Shown here in pieces: positions 28,190 to 37,669 of a DNA stretch of 37,669 bases. Made by a program: the position numbers and the translations under genes. Numbering within the stretch: the first letter of the stretch is position 1; the number at the start of each line of letters is the position of its first letter. The stretch is from Pelomyxa schiedti (lineage: Eukaryota; Evosea; Pelobiontida; Pelomyxidae): assembly GCA_020536535.1 (NCBI GenBank), contig JAHLWZ010000961.1, forward strand, positions 1 to 37,669, in the 5' to 3' direction. Under the pieces are notes generated by a model. It worked only from the letters and a program-made list of their open reading frames with translations. It was not told where the DNA came from and did no database searches.

Positions 28190-29398
28190 TCAAAGTGAAT
28201 GTACACCAAGAGTAGGAAGTGGAGGCCTGGTCGACTTTGGTTGGTTTATGGTAAATATGGAAGCACCAGTGAGGGCAGCAATAACCGAGATACGGCTACC
28301 TATTCGGCTTAAAAACAACCCCCCCTGAGGTTGGTTCATAACACGAACAGGACGGTGCACAATGAGAGGGCGTGACAGGTCAGTGACACTGAACACTTGC
28401 ATGGTTTGCGATTTGGAGTATTCTACACCAATGTGGGTTTCGTCAATGAACCACACAATCTTTCCTGTAAAGTCATTCCGCTCTCCAGTGCGGGTGTTGT
28501 ACAACCCACAAGTCGCAACCACGATTTGGTCCCCGGTGCTGTTGCGGACCACGCCGTTGGCAGAATCCGCGATGTCATAAGGGACCGGGTATGCCTCATC
28601 CGGGCTCCTTTTCACTTTCCCAGTCACGTAGCTGCTGGCCAAGTCGATCCTGAGAATATGCACAGCACTCGAGTCAGAATGCGGTGTTGACTTCCCTGTG
28701 CCTTTCTGGGAAGTGGGCCGCGGAGTCGCGCTAATCGCGAGTGACAGCAGTCCCCTGCCTGCAAATTCCATCACATGGACCTTGTTGCTGTGGCTCTGGT
28801 CCAGTCCCAGAGTCAGTATCACACACCCGCTGGCTTCCGGCTGCCCCTCTGGCGACAGCTTCCACACGTACAGCGAGTTATGGGAGGGGTCCAGGCCCAC
28901 GACCCACGACCTGTTGGCAACGCACCGGGCAATGGTAATAGAGACGGAACCAGGGAGTGGTCCAGGAATGTCGCCGAGCGGGACGATTTGGCTGCTGGGC
29001 TCGTCATTGCGGATTATGAAGGGGAGCCGGTAGCCGTTGACCACGTAGGCCAGGCTGTTGAGCCAGCCGCTGATAGCCGTGGGCCCGTCGGGGCTGTTGT
29101 AGGTGAAGGGCAGCTGGCAAACGCCCATTGTGGGAGACAGCCCGGCGCAGACGCACGACGACTCGGCGGCGTCGCCGGTGGTCACGCACACCATGGCCCC
29201 CGCCCCCATGCGCCCCCCGATTATGGGATACGGCACGACGAACGAGCGGCCGATCGACACGAGCAGGTGCGGAGGGAGCGTGGCCAAGGGAGGACCGTGG
29301 GCCACGCAACGACGCACGAGGACTCCGCAGGCCAGAGCGACGAACTGGTCACGAGCCATAAGCATGCCGCGCAACTCCACGTTTCGCGAAGTGATCAT
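28190..29398 (-). CDS. intronless protein of an unnamed divergent family (paralogue of 21401-22621)
   Basis: 402 residues in one uninterrupted frame from the ATG at 29398 to a TGA at 28190. The start ARDQFVALACGVLVRRC, 12 or so variable residues, then PHLLVSIGRSFVVP, corresponds to the first 50 residues of the protein at 21401. The rest consists of short strands and turns: SWVVGLDPSHNSLYVWKL, GCVILTLGLDQSHS, VHILRIDLAS, KIVWFIDETHIGVEY and MQVFSVTDLSRPLIV. This pattern of VWKL/VFSV-like strands recalls WD-type propellers, with no canonical WD repeats. No signal peptide or membrane helix. GC content is higher than in neighbours. Probably a member of an expanded family in this genome; function unknown. 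Confidence 0.75.
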   Translation of the reverse strand: MITSRNVELRGMLMARDQFVALACGVLVRRCVAHGPPLATLPPHLLVSIGRSFVVPYPIIGGRMGAGAMVCVTTGDAAESSCVCAGLSPTMGVCQLPFTYNSPDGPTAISGWLNSLAYVVNGYRLPFIIRNDEPSSQIVPLGDIPGPLPGSVSITIARCVANRSWVVGLDPSHNSLYVWKLSPEGQPEASGCVILTLGLDQSHSNKVHVMEFAGRGLLSLAISATPRPTSQKGTGKSTPHSDSSAVHILRIDLASSYVTGKVKRSPDEAYPVPYDIADSANGVVRNSTGDQIVVATCGLYNTRTGERNDFTGKIVWFIDETHIGVEYSKSQTMQVFSVTDLSRPLIVHRPVRVMNQPQGGLFLSRIGSRISVIAALTGASIFTINQPKSTRPPLPTLGVHSL

Positions 29399-29500
29399 GC
29401 TTGGTTTTTTTCAGGGAAAAGGATTTTTTCGATTTGAGATTGACTTGCTTGAAGTGGCGAGGAACAAAAACAAATAAACTTGGTGCACCAAGGCAGAGTG
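29399..29500. promoter_or_regulatory. very short divergent promoter region
   Basis: Only 102 bp separate the ATG of the minus-strand gene at 29398 from the ATG at 29501 on the plus strand, so both promoters and 5' leaders must fit here or overlap coding sequence. No TATA-like motif is obvious. Confidence 0.5.
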
Positions 29501-31902
29501 ATGTCTCTGACTGGCAGCTATAGCGCCCCGAAGGTGACTAGTAGTAGTGGAATTGGGGCCGTGGTGTCTGCTTCTGCGTTGAGGATTGACTCGAGTGGAG
29601 TGACGGCGGAGGCAATGGCAATTTGGAGACGACAGCGCAAGTTGCCTCCTCAATTGAGGGCAGATGCTTGGAAGGTTTTTTTTTTCCCTGTTGACATGTT
29701 CGTTTGGTTTTATTTTATGTTTTGGGTGTGTTGGCGTATTTACCTGCGAGATAGTTGTCAACGACTTTTGTTTCGCTCCTTATTATATTTTTTATTTAAT
29801 ATGAAAGCACAGGCGATGCTCAAAGTTAACTCGACAATGCTCTCGAGTTCTCCTGCATCTACTTTGGATGAGAGGCTTTTGTTGGCTGTGTCATCCACTA
29901 GTCATCACGGTGGTATGTACTTCTTCACTCTTCACATTTTTGTGGTTAAGAGTCATAACCAGAGTTTACCAGTGAGGGTGGGGTCGTGGTTGCAAGACTA
30001 GCCTCAATTTTTTGCTCATCAAGAAGTATCTCTTCTAAGTACTTGATTTTTTTCGGCCTATGCCTGTTAACATATATTATTAGTTCCTCAAACATCAAAT
30101 ATGTAATGGAAGTTGCCAGTGCGTTTTCTGGCCTGCGCATGATGGATCAGGAGGGAGCAGCATGTTTGGCTGTTATTGAAAGTCGATATCTGCCACACTC
30201 TTTGGGTGCAGATTCTCCTAAAATGGCTGTAATGACAGGTATGCTTATTTAGTGACTACACCTCATAGTCAAAAGGACTTGTCAGACTCTTCTACCTATT
30301 GGTGACATACCACGATCCTGTTTTAGCCTCTTCTCTCTTGCGTGCCGACAAACCACACACTTTTACACATGATTGGGTTAAATTCTTTAGATACTTGACA
30401 CTCTAACTTACAACATACAAACAGCTTTGCTGCCTTTTCGCCCACACATGTTCATCTCTTGATATATTTCTACAACTTTGTGATGCCTATTTCCTATTGG
30501 AAGACTCTCTGTTATTTATGTTCATGGCTGTCAGTTTAGTCATGTCAGTTCGGTTGGTGCATTCCTTCTCCAGTTTTAATCTTTCTGTGTTTTTCCTTTT
30601 ATAACTTGTTCCACTCTTCTCCTCTTTCTCTGAAAAGAAAAACTTTGATCGCCTCAAGTCAAAGAGAACTTGAAAATCTATTAAACAAACTCCGCATATC
30701 ATCATCTGACCAACTCCAAACTCTCATTACAAGGGCTCTTGCCATTTCGTCTCATACTCCATCCTCCTTCAGGTCATTGTGCCCTCCTTCTTCTGTTAAA
30801 TGAATTCACCTGTAGGAAACAGTTATATTCCACAATGACAGACATGGTTTCTCTTGCCATTCTTGTGTATTCTAGCCTGATGCAAACAGGTCTATTTCCA
30901 CGCATGGATTTATAGCTACTTGGTAAACTCTCCTTGCTTGCACATTTCCGTACTCGATATGTTGGCAGACCAAGTACACAACAGCTTCCCCAAACTGTGA
31001 AGAACTTACCCTCCAAATAAAACCAGAAGAAGAAAATTCCCTACTACATCTGTGACTGTCGCCCACAAGACCACTTTGATGCTGGGCACCTGCCAGAGGC
31101 TCATCACATTCCCCTTCCTGATGTATCTTTTCCAGTTTTTTTTTTAACTATTAATTCACTCGATCAGCCCTCAGATAAATCCGCATCTCTAGACGAGTTT
31201 GTGCAAGAATTGAAAGGGGTGTCCTCATCAACAGATGGTATGAAACATGTTCACATTGTCCTATGTGGTATTGGAGCACACGAATCTCCTACGGAAGTTG
31301 ATGAAGAAATGAACACGGCTCTCTTGGCTCTTCTCAAAGCCGGGATAATGAGGATTTCTGTATTCCACCGTGGTTATGAAGGTAACACTTCCGTAGTTTT
31401 AGTTTCATTGAAGTACGAACTCATCGAGAGCCACCCTTTTAGGCTGCCATGAACTATTTGCTGCAGGCATGTAGTATAGTTATTCTTTAGGAGCTCTGCA
31501 TTAATTACCTATTTCTCAGGAAAGATTGAACTTGAAAGCCATGTCGTGACTGGATGTTCTCCCTGTAAAACTCCCAAAAAAGTGGAAATCAAAAAGCCCG
31601 TTGCCACTTCTAATGCTGAGGTTGATATTTTAATCCAGTTATTCCACATACCCCCAATACCCACATGTTAACAGGTCCGGAAATCTTCTTTCTTTGGGCG
31701 GAACATCATGGATATGATTTCCTCCAACACCCCACCACCCGCACCGTCGCCTGTTGTTGTGCAACAACCACAAGAAAATACACCAACACCCACTCTATCA
31801 TCCCCGCTAGGGGATTCCCCTCTTCTGCTGGGATTCCCTCACCTCCACACTCTTTTTCACCCTCCAAGCATCACCACAGACAGCAACGACAACCCGCCGT
31901 GA
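29501..31902 (+). CDS. TBC1D23: TBC1D23-like trans-Golgi vesicle tether (TBC plus rhodanese domains)
   Basis: TBC1D23 in animals bridges golgin-bearing endosome-derived vesicles to the trans-Golgi via FAM21/WASH. The first exon has RRQRKLPPQLRADAWK, the opening of its TBC domain. Later pieces are SIFCSSRSI, LVRLFYLLVTYHDPVLASSL, THDW followed by LCCLFAHTCSSLDIFLQLCDAYFLLED, and HTPSSFR, all in TBC1D23 order. Then comes a rhodanese-like domain with YYICDCRPQDHFDAGHLPEA and IVLCGIGAHESPTEVDEEMNTALL. The tail is Lys/Pro-rich (CSPCKTPKK, PPPAPSPVVV). As in animal TBC1D23, catalytic GAP fingers are not seen. More than ten short introns occur; one (31467-31519) has GC-AG ends. The junctions between 30780 and 31030 are not firmly resolved. 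Confidence 0.85.
31467..31519 (+). other. GC-AG intron (53 nt) in the TBC1D23-like gene
   Basis: CAG|GCATGT to CTCAG. It joins CHELFAAG to KIELESHVV in phase. The donor hexamer is the same GCATGT as in the F-box/TBC gene. Confidence 0.6.
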
Positions 31903-32113
31903 CAGCACACCTCTGCTGGGATTTTCCTCTCAGCAACAAGTGTAGCTTGTTTTTATTAAAACAACAACGTTCCTCTACGAGTTTTTCGTCTCCATTTCTC
32001 TTCTCTGGGGTGAGGTCAAGGCATTTATTCTGGAGCTATGTATCTGGTGTATCTTTCTTTACCTAATCCCACCGGCCAATTTTCAAAACATTACAGAGGT
32101 TGGTATTATTTTG

Positions 32114-35100
32114 TTACATTCTCCTAGACCTCGGTGCAGAACTAGAGGCAGAAGGAGTCAACGAACGTCCAAGTGTTGCCACATTTGAAGTCAGTACAGG
32201 GGTAGTGGCGGCCGAGTAGCTGTTTGTTGGGTTTGTGCCTGCATCCCTTCGTATTGTTACCGGAAGCTTGTTGGTCAGCTCCTTGAGTACCATCGGGTCC
32301 ACTTTTCTGTGTGGCTTGCGGACTTCCAGTAGCGTGCGGTATTCTTCAAACTGGAAGAGTTGTGTTGCGCCTTGTTCACTTTGTTCTGTGATGTGCTCAA
32401 GGAGTTCCTTTTTGAGGGTTAGTGGGAGCTGATAAACGTAGAGAACATGACTTGCCTGTTCATCCAGAGCAAGCAATTCAAAGTATCGTCGTGCTCTGTC
32501 AAAGTGGAACTCTTTTTTGTGTATCGTATGGGTGAGATTTTGTTGCAATGTAAACACGTTTTTGCACAGCTTGGATATGGCATTGCTGTTGACAGCCGAC
32601 ATAGTACTCACACTACGAATAAGCAGAGCACCAATTAGCAACGCCAGTCCATCAATCACAAACCTGGCGCAGGATTAAGGAGGTGGAGGTTTTAATCTAC
32701 TGACCTAGATTTTCTTTCTGATAAAAGAGGAATGAGGGTCTCTTCTACTTGAATGAGATCTTTGTTAAGTTCCACAATAAATGTGTCAGGTTGAGGCATT
32801 TTTTCTTCTTTGGTATAGGTTTGCTGAAAAAGGTTAGGTCAAAACAAATAGAGGCTGCCCATACTCCTTTAAATTGACTGAGAAAGTGAAAGCAATGTAG
32901 ACGAATTTCAAGTCGCAGAGCCATGAGAGAATTGTTTGCCAAATCTTTGAATCCTGAAACAATAGGAACCAGCTTTTGTTCCAAGAAAGTACGCCAATCC
33001 GAGCTTTGCTTCCTACATCTCGCATTAATTGTCACCCTAACCATTTTATCATCAAACCGGTTTTGAGCTGTTTTTTTTGTGGCTTCACATATTTCCTGAA
33101 TACGGTGTGCACACCAATCCTTTGACTTTTTAGGGGAGAGTTTATGAAGGAGAGAGTATACCAGAGACTCACACAAACTGCCAAGAAGAGCAATTCTTTG
33201 TTGTTCCAAAATCAGTTGTTCACGCTGTACAACAAAGGTAGGATCATGCACATATCTGTCCAATAAAGCCTCACACTCATAAAAACTGAAAGCACCTTGG
33301 CAGAATTGGGTGCTTGTCTTGTCGAATATATTATAGTACCTTTATCACGCCCAATCTTCTGGGTGCTCAGGGATGCAGTAATTCCTTTCACATTACCTGG
33401 CCAAAGAGGGTCTGATTGTAGTTGTTCTATCCAGGTGGCACTATAGCACTGTCATTTAATCCACTGCGTGGCAAAGAAGAAATACCAATCTGGCCCTGTA
33501 AGTAGAATAGCAGTCAGAGTCAGAGGTCTTTCTTCAGGCTTTATTCCCAAAACCAAAGCGTACACTGATGTGCACTTTTCAAAAAATCTACAAGAAGGAT
33601 GTGGGTCAAATAGTGGTAAGCATTAATATACCCCATAACAGTTTCTTCGAATAATGATACAAAACCACGCTGACTTGCACCTTCAAATGACTGTACCACT
33701 CCAATGAGGTCCTCCAATAGAGCAATCATTTTGGGTGCGCACTGTACTCTTGGTGAACAGAGTGAGTTTATAAAGCACTTTGGCATACCTGCATCAGTGG
33801 CACGCCAGATTTGTACGGGGTTTCAGATGGTCTAAATGAATCACTTGCTACACGCAAAGATAAGTATGTATAGGCTTTTCAAACGTTATACACACTTTCT
33901 AATGCAAGCCGTATTTTATTTTTGGTATCCTTTTCTAAGTGTGGAATGAACTTTTGTTGTGTGAATGTTTTCAAGAAATCTCGGAGCGGCGTTGCAACTG
34001 GTGGTGCAAACCTTTGGTACTGAGTAATGAATATAAGTCACACTACGGAAGATAATACTGGTTGCAGTCGAAAACATCCAGGACTTTGTCATCAAATTGT
34101 GTGAGTATTGGATATAGTTTACTAATGCTCTTGAGATCCACTGGGACAGAGGTTCTAGCAGAGTTTCTCATTGCTGCTTCAAAGAAGTAGGATGAAGAAT
34201 TCTCAAATGAGAATATCTGAAATCAGATGTTACATTTCTAGCAATTAGATACCAATTTATACTTTAGAACCACGGGCACCTAAAAGTGGAGTTGTTGAAA
34301 TGGAGTCATTCAAGGCTGCAAACAAGTACGGCACCAGAGCATCCTTGAACTTGGGAGGGTTATTAAGTTAAGGAATATTGAATTGAGAGGCATACCACAT
34401 CTTGAGCTTGACTCCAAATAGTAGAAATGTTGTAAGTCGACGTTGGTGAAAGGGACTTGAACACTTGCGAGAGATAGCCATGGTTCTTCAGTACTTTACA
34501 AAAAGAGTCTGTTGCAGATTGAAAGGCAGCAACGAAGTCTTTTGCTTCCTCTAGGCTGATGTTGTTTAAAAAGTTGAGAGGTGGAAATTTGCACGCACAC
34601 TGAAGGTTGATGTGAACTGGAACTTTGCTGAACTTTAATTTTATTTTCTTCAAGAAGCCGAATTATTTCACTTTTTGCATTCTGTAACTGCACAGCAACA
34701 CTCTACAAAGAGATACTCTTGTGAAATAAAATGCAACAGCTAACAAACATACTGTGGCCAATCCCAATTTTTCAAGTGAGGCAACACAATTTTTAAGGAA
34801 AACCCTATACAGAGTTCAAAGTTTGTTTTTAAGTTGGTAAATAACCTTGGGTCCGCCTCGGGATCAGTCACAGACATCCAATCCTCCTGTGATAAGAAAA
34901 CAGAGTCTAGCACCAAGCCTGAAGGAATGTGAATAAGTTAGCCAAGCACATGGACACGGCACCTTTAAAAGTAGAGTTGTCATTCATTCTGAAAAGAGAC
35001 GAATCTAAAACAGGTTGTGGTTTCGACGCGGAGGTGGGGGAGTATCGCAAATACACATGGTCACATATTTTTTTTGTGACAGTGGTTGTGAAATCCTGAG

Positions 35101-36454
35101 AAATGGTGAGTACTAACAGGGATTGGTAGTGCTTCAACCTGCTTCATCTCTACAAGATATACACTTATATCCTGTAAGGCATTGACCTTCAAGAGACCCA
35201 AATCCGTTGAGACATCAATTGCCCGCCTGAGAAGAGCTGCAGCGTGAACAAACCACCGAGCTTTCACAAGTTCCTCTATTTCTCGAGTAGATGAACCCAG
35301 CCATTTTCTGTGAAAGGTAAGTTGGGGGAACATAAGATCAACATGTGCTCAGAAAGGGGGCCACATTTTGTCTATCAGGTCAATCATATCGTTTTGCTCC
35401 AAGTACTCCACCCATTCAGTTTTCAGGGCAGACACATTTTTATCAAGAAAAATGCGAGACTGTGTGATGTACTCCATCAATTGTTCTGATGAATCCTCTG
35501 CAGTAGAAACGATTTCCAAGAAAGTGGAGCATGACTTGATCGATTTATTGAATCCCTCATAGTAGGCTACCCAAAAAAAAAAAGTAAGCAAATCAACAAT
35601 AGCAGCACCCAAAAAGTAAGCAAAATCTTGCACAATCTACAATCCCTTTCCAATTCCCAAAATTCAGTATGTTGTGCACTTGTAGTACTCCACGTGACAC
35701 CACCACACATAAAACCAAAAACGAAAAACAAAACAAAACAAAACAAACAACAAAACCTCTCAACCAAACCTTCAACAACCGAGTTCATCGCGAAATCCGC
35801 GCTCTTGCAGAACTGGTCAAGGGCCTTTGCCTCGCCCGTGGGGTTCCCCTTCATCAGCCTCAGGGCCTCCCTTATCGGCGAGCAGTTGGGCTCCCTGAAC
35901 TGCCTCGGGGCCTGCGACACCGCCGTCGCGATCACCTTGGCCAGGCCCCTCGCGTTGAGCGGCCGGCCCTCCGAGTCAAAGTCGTTCTCGGGGTCGTCGT
36001 CCCCGCCGCCGCCGGGGCCCGCGCGGCTGCCGCGGCGGCCCACCACCGAGCCCCGCCGGCCCGCCGCCGTCACCGTCGTGGGCCGCCGCTCCGCCGACGT
36101 GGAGGCGGTGCGCGCCCGCGTGGTCGCCGATGCCGGCATCGTGGGCACCTTGGCTGCGGGGGTCGCGGGGGCCGCAGGGGCCTTTGCGGGGGTAGACGCG
36201 GCCGCCTGCTGGGGGGGCACCTTGGAGGCCTGCGGGGGGGCGGCGGCAGCGGCGGGCTCCTTGGTGCTGCTTGCTGCGGCGGTTGATGAGGACGAAGGTG
36301 TGGTGGTAGAGGGTGCTGTGGTAACTGATGACGAGGAGGAAGGGGTGGGTGTTGGGAGGACTACTTCCTCTTCGTCGTCTTCGTCGCTGTCATCATTCTG
36401 GTCGAGTAAAGAGGGGTCGATGTAGTCGCCATCCAACAATGATAAACCCGCCAT
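32114..36454 (-). CDS. EXOC4: exocyst complex subunit SEC8/EXOC4
   Basis: Subunit of the octameric exocyst that tethers secretory vesicles to the plasma membrane. Exon 1 (36454-35770) carries an acidic start, a GC-rich Ala/Pro/Arg linker and the first conserved helices. Exon 2 (35566-35365) has FNKSIKSCSTFLEIVSTAE, the Sec8 coiled coil, and exon 3 (from 35307) KWLGSSTREIEELVKARWF. Further on come KICDHVYLRYS, EDWMSVTDPEADPRLFTN, DFVAAFQSATDSF and, near the end, ALRLEIRLHCFHFLSQF and LCKNVFTLQQNLTHTI followed by FDRARRYFELL, the best conserved C-terminal blocks. About fourteen or more introns are implied; many between 34300 and 32660 are not placed. The C-terminus is a Ser/Thr/Arg tail to the stop at 32114. 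The ATG at 36454 lies 38 bp after the stop of the next gene. Confidence 0.9.
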
Positions 36455-36492
36455 AAAGCCGTTTTACGGGTGCGTTGCACAGAAGTTTTTTT

Positions 36493-37669
36493 TCAATTTA
36501 CGGTTACGGATTGATTCTGTACAGTGTAGCGGAACACGTGAGTGTCGGTGTTGGTTTTGTTTGTGGCTGTTGTGCCCGCCTTGACCACAACAACAACCAA
36601 CCCGTGGTTCCCATCAACCGTGTGGTCGCCGGTTGTTGGTGCCACGCAACCACCGGCACCGTCGCGGTAGTGCTCGTTGTTGGTCTCGGGTGGCGTCGTG
36701 GCTGTGTTTCGGGCGGTGGCACGTTGGCCACACACGGTGCGCGAGCTGATCACACCCACAACACACCCACCATCACCTACCACCCCACTGCCACTGCTGC
36801 TGCTCGTTGTGGCTGTGGTTGTCGGTGCCACCACGTACCCACTCCCTCCCCCTCCCCCACTGTCACCCTGGCTGCAGGTGTGTCCACCACCACCCCCGTA
36901 CAGTCCCCCACCCCCTCCCCCGCCACCATAGTCGTCGGTGCCTGTGGGTACGTTGGAGCCGTCACCACCGCGGAACTTGTCACCGCACTGTGGGGAGTTG
37001 TCACCCCAGCCACCTGGTGCCTCCTGTGTTGCCCTCTTGCGCTGGTCCCCGTCCGCGCTCCCTGTCTCGCCCCCTCCCCCTCCCCCGTACCCGTGCGTGG
37101 TGTGGTTTATTGAGGAGCCGCCGCCGCCGCCAGCCACGACGAGGGGCACACCCCCCACCATCACCGCGCTGCATCCACCACCCCCTCCCCCACTGTAGCC
37201 ACGGGGGGTACCGGTGCAGCCACCACTTCCACCACCACCAAATGAGCTCCTAGTTGTTGGTACCACTCCACCTGGGCCGTAGACCACACCGGCACCACCC
37301 TGGCCCACCATGATGGTGAGTTGTGTGCCAGTCTTGATCAGCATCCTGGCTGTGCTGAACCCCCCTGGGCCTCCTGCCATCATGTTGCCGTTTTCTGCGC
37401 CGCCAGCGGCACCCCATGCAAACACCTCAACCTCCCTCGTCGGTGTTGGTGGGAGTGGAGGGACAGTGGCACGCTGTGTTGGCTCAGATGATCCAACGAG
37501 GCTCACTGCACAAACAGCAACACTCACCTCGCTTTTGGAGTCCACTGCCACATCACACTTGGTTGTCTCCCTCCCCTTCACCTCAAACAAGGACACCATG
37601 GCCTCCAATGGCCTTCTCGTCGCGCCCACTCTTCCTTCTGTTTCTGTTGCTGGTGGTGATGAAGAAGCA
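36493..37669 (-). CDS. glycine-rich protein with ALK/LTK-type Gly-rich module, 5' partial
   Basis: The frame is open from the right edge (no stop up to 37669) to a TGA at 36493, giving at least 390 residues; an internal Met is at about 37599. After a Thr/Pro linker it has EVEVFAWGAAGG, GPGGFSTARMLIKTGTQLTIMVGQGG, SFGGGGSGG, YSGGGGGGCSAVM, PLVVAGGGGGSS, and GGWGDNSPQ followed by RGGDG, then polyglycine runs and GGGGHTCSQGDSGGGGGSGY. This order, including the GW-D and Cys positions, is that of the glycine-rich domain of the receptor kinases ALK and LTK and related secreted proteins. The C-terminal 100 residues are Thr/Val/Cys-rich with an Asn-x-Thr site and no membrane helix. Probably secreted or cell-surface; the signal peptide would lie beyond the window. 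Confidence 0.75.
   Translation of the reverse strand, partial: ASSSPPATETEGRVGATRRPLEAMVSLFEVKGRETTKCDVAVDSKSEVSVAVCAVSLVGSSEPTQRATVPPLPPTPTREVEVFAWGAAGGAENGNMMAGGPGGFSTARMLIKTGTQLTIMVGQGGAGVVYGPGGVVPTTRSSFGGGGSGGCTGTPRGYSGGGGGGCSAVMVGGVPLVVAGGGGGSSINHTTHGYGGGGGGETGSADGDQRKRATQEAPGGWGDNSPQCGDKFRGGDGSNVPTGTDDYGGGGGGGGLYGGGGGHTCSQGDSGGGGGSGYVVAPTTTATTSSSSGSGVVGDGGCVVGVISSRTVCGQRATARNTATTPPETNNEHYRDGAGGCVAPTTGDHTVDGNHGLVVVVVKAGTTATNKTNTDTHVFRYTVQNQSVTVN

Noticed and set aside
35628-36425. Long plus-strand open frames opposite SEC8 exon 1
   Set aside because: Antisense shadows of the GC-rich Ala/Pro/Arg linker; the minus strand connects in phase to conserved SEC8 blocks.
1-37669. Bacterial operon or prophage interpretation, CRISPR array, tRNA or rRNA genes
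   Set aside because: Genes are split by spliceosomal introns and belong to eukaryotic families; no repeat-spacer array, and no tRNA or rRNA signature was recognised by eye.

Overview
This is a eukaryotic window: dense, intron-rich DNA from a unicellular organism using the standard stop codons (TAA, TAG and TGA all end recognisable genes). Nearly every gene is split by very short introns, mostly 40-60 nt with a range of about 28-200, and frames can be joined by eye because the pieces match conserved families. The gene set points to a free-living, flagellated, probably anaerobic or microaerophilic amoeboid protist. It includes an axonemal inner-arm dynein light chain, a flavodoxin/ferredoxin (EFR1-type) fusion, an exocyst subunit, a plant-type phospholipase D, a Polycomb RING/RAWUL protein and a large GBP-like GTPase. 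An archamoeba such as Pelomyxa or Mastigamoeba would fit, but the sequence alone does not prove the taxon.

Layout. 308-1745 (+) is the p28/DNALI1 axonemal light chain. 1865-2487 (-) is the 3' part of an L-rhamnose mutarotase-like gene. It is interrupted inside a conserved motif by a 387-bp non-autonomous hAT-like element with a perfect 8-bp target duplication. 2488-3360 holds further coding-like minus-strand pieces and a 69-bp perfect inverted repeat. 3361-6630 is a decayed Ty3/gypsy retrotransposon with no LTR that I can see. 7081-8581 (+) is an F-box/TBC protein, ending 83 bp from the end of a convergent myotubularin phosphatase (8665-12901, -). 13193-13760 (-) is a small His/Cys-rich protein and 13958-15576 (-) a PCGF-like Polycomb protein, divergent from phospholipase D (15844-18088, +). 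18435-19591 (+) is a UBA4/MOCS3-type adenylyltransferase without rhodanese domain, convergent with the EFR1-type protein (19759-21074, -).

21401-22621 (+) and 28190-29398 (-) are intronless members of what looks like one divergent, probably lineage-specific family. Between them lie a GBP-like GTPase with a C-terminal glycine-zipper hairpin (22900-25413), an RS-domain protein with 11-residue amphipathic repeats (25450-26553), a multi-pass membrane protein (26689-27676) and a secreted Cys-rich mini-protein (27918-28112), all on the + strand. 29501-31902 (+) is a TBC1D23-like trans-Golgi tether. 32114-36454 (-) is exocyst subunit SEC8/EXOC4. 36493-37669 (-) is a glycine-rich protein resembling the extracellular Gly-rich module of ALK/LTK, open at the window edge.

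Many genes concern membrane traffic and phosphoinositide or lipid handling: two TBC proteins, myotubularin, PLD, SEC8, and the GBP-like and 11-mer proteins. Nothing suggests an operon; neighbours are simply very close (36-102 bp in several places). I saw no tRNA, rRNA or CRISPR array. Exon boundaries were set by frame, splice signals and family similarity, without transcript data. The GRAM part of the myotubularin, the middle of the TBC1D23-like gene and several SEC8 introns are only partly resolved.
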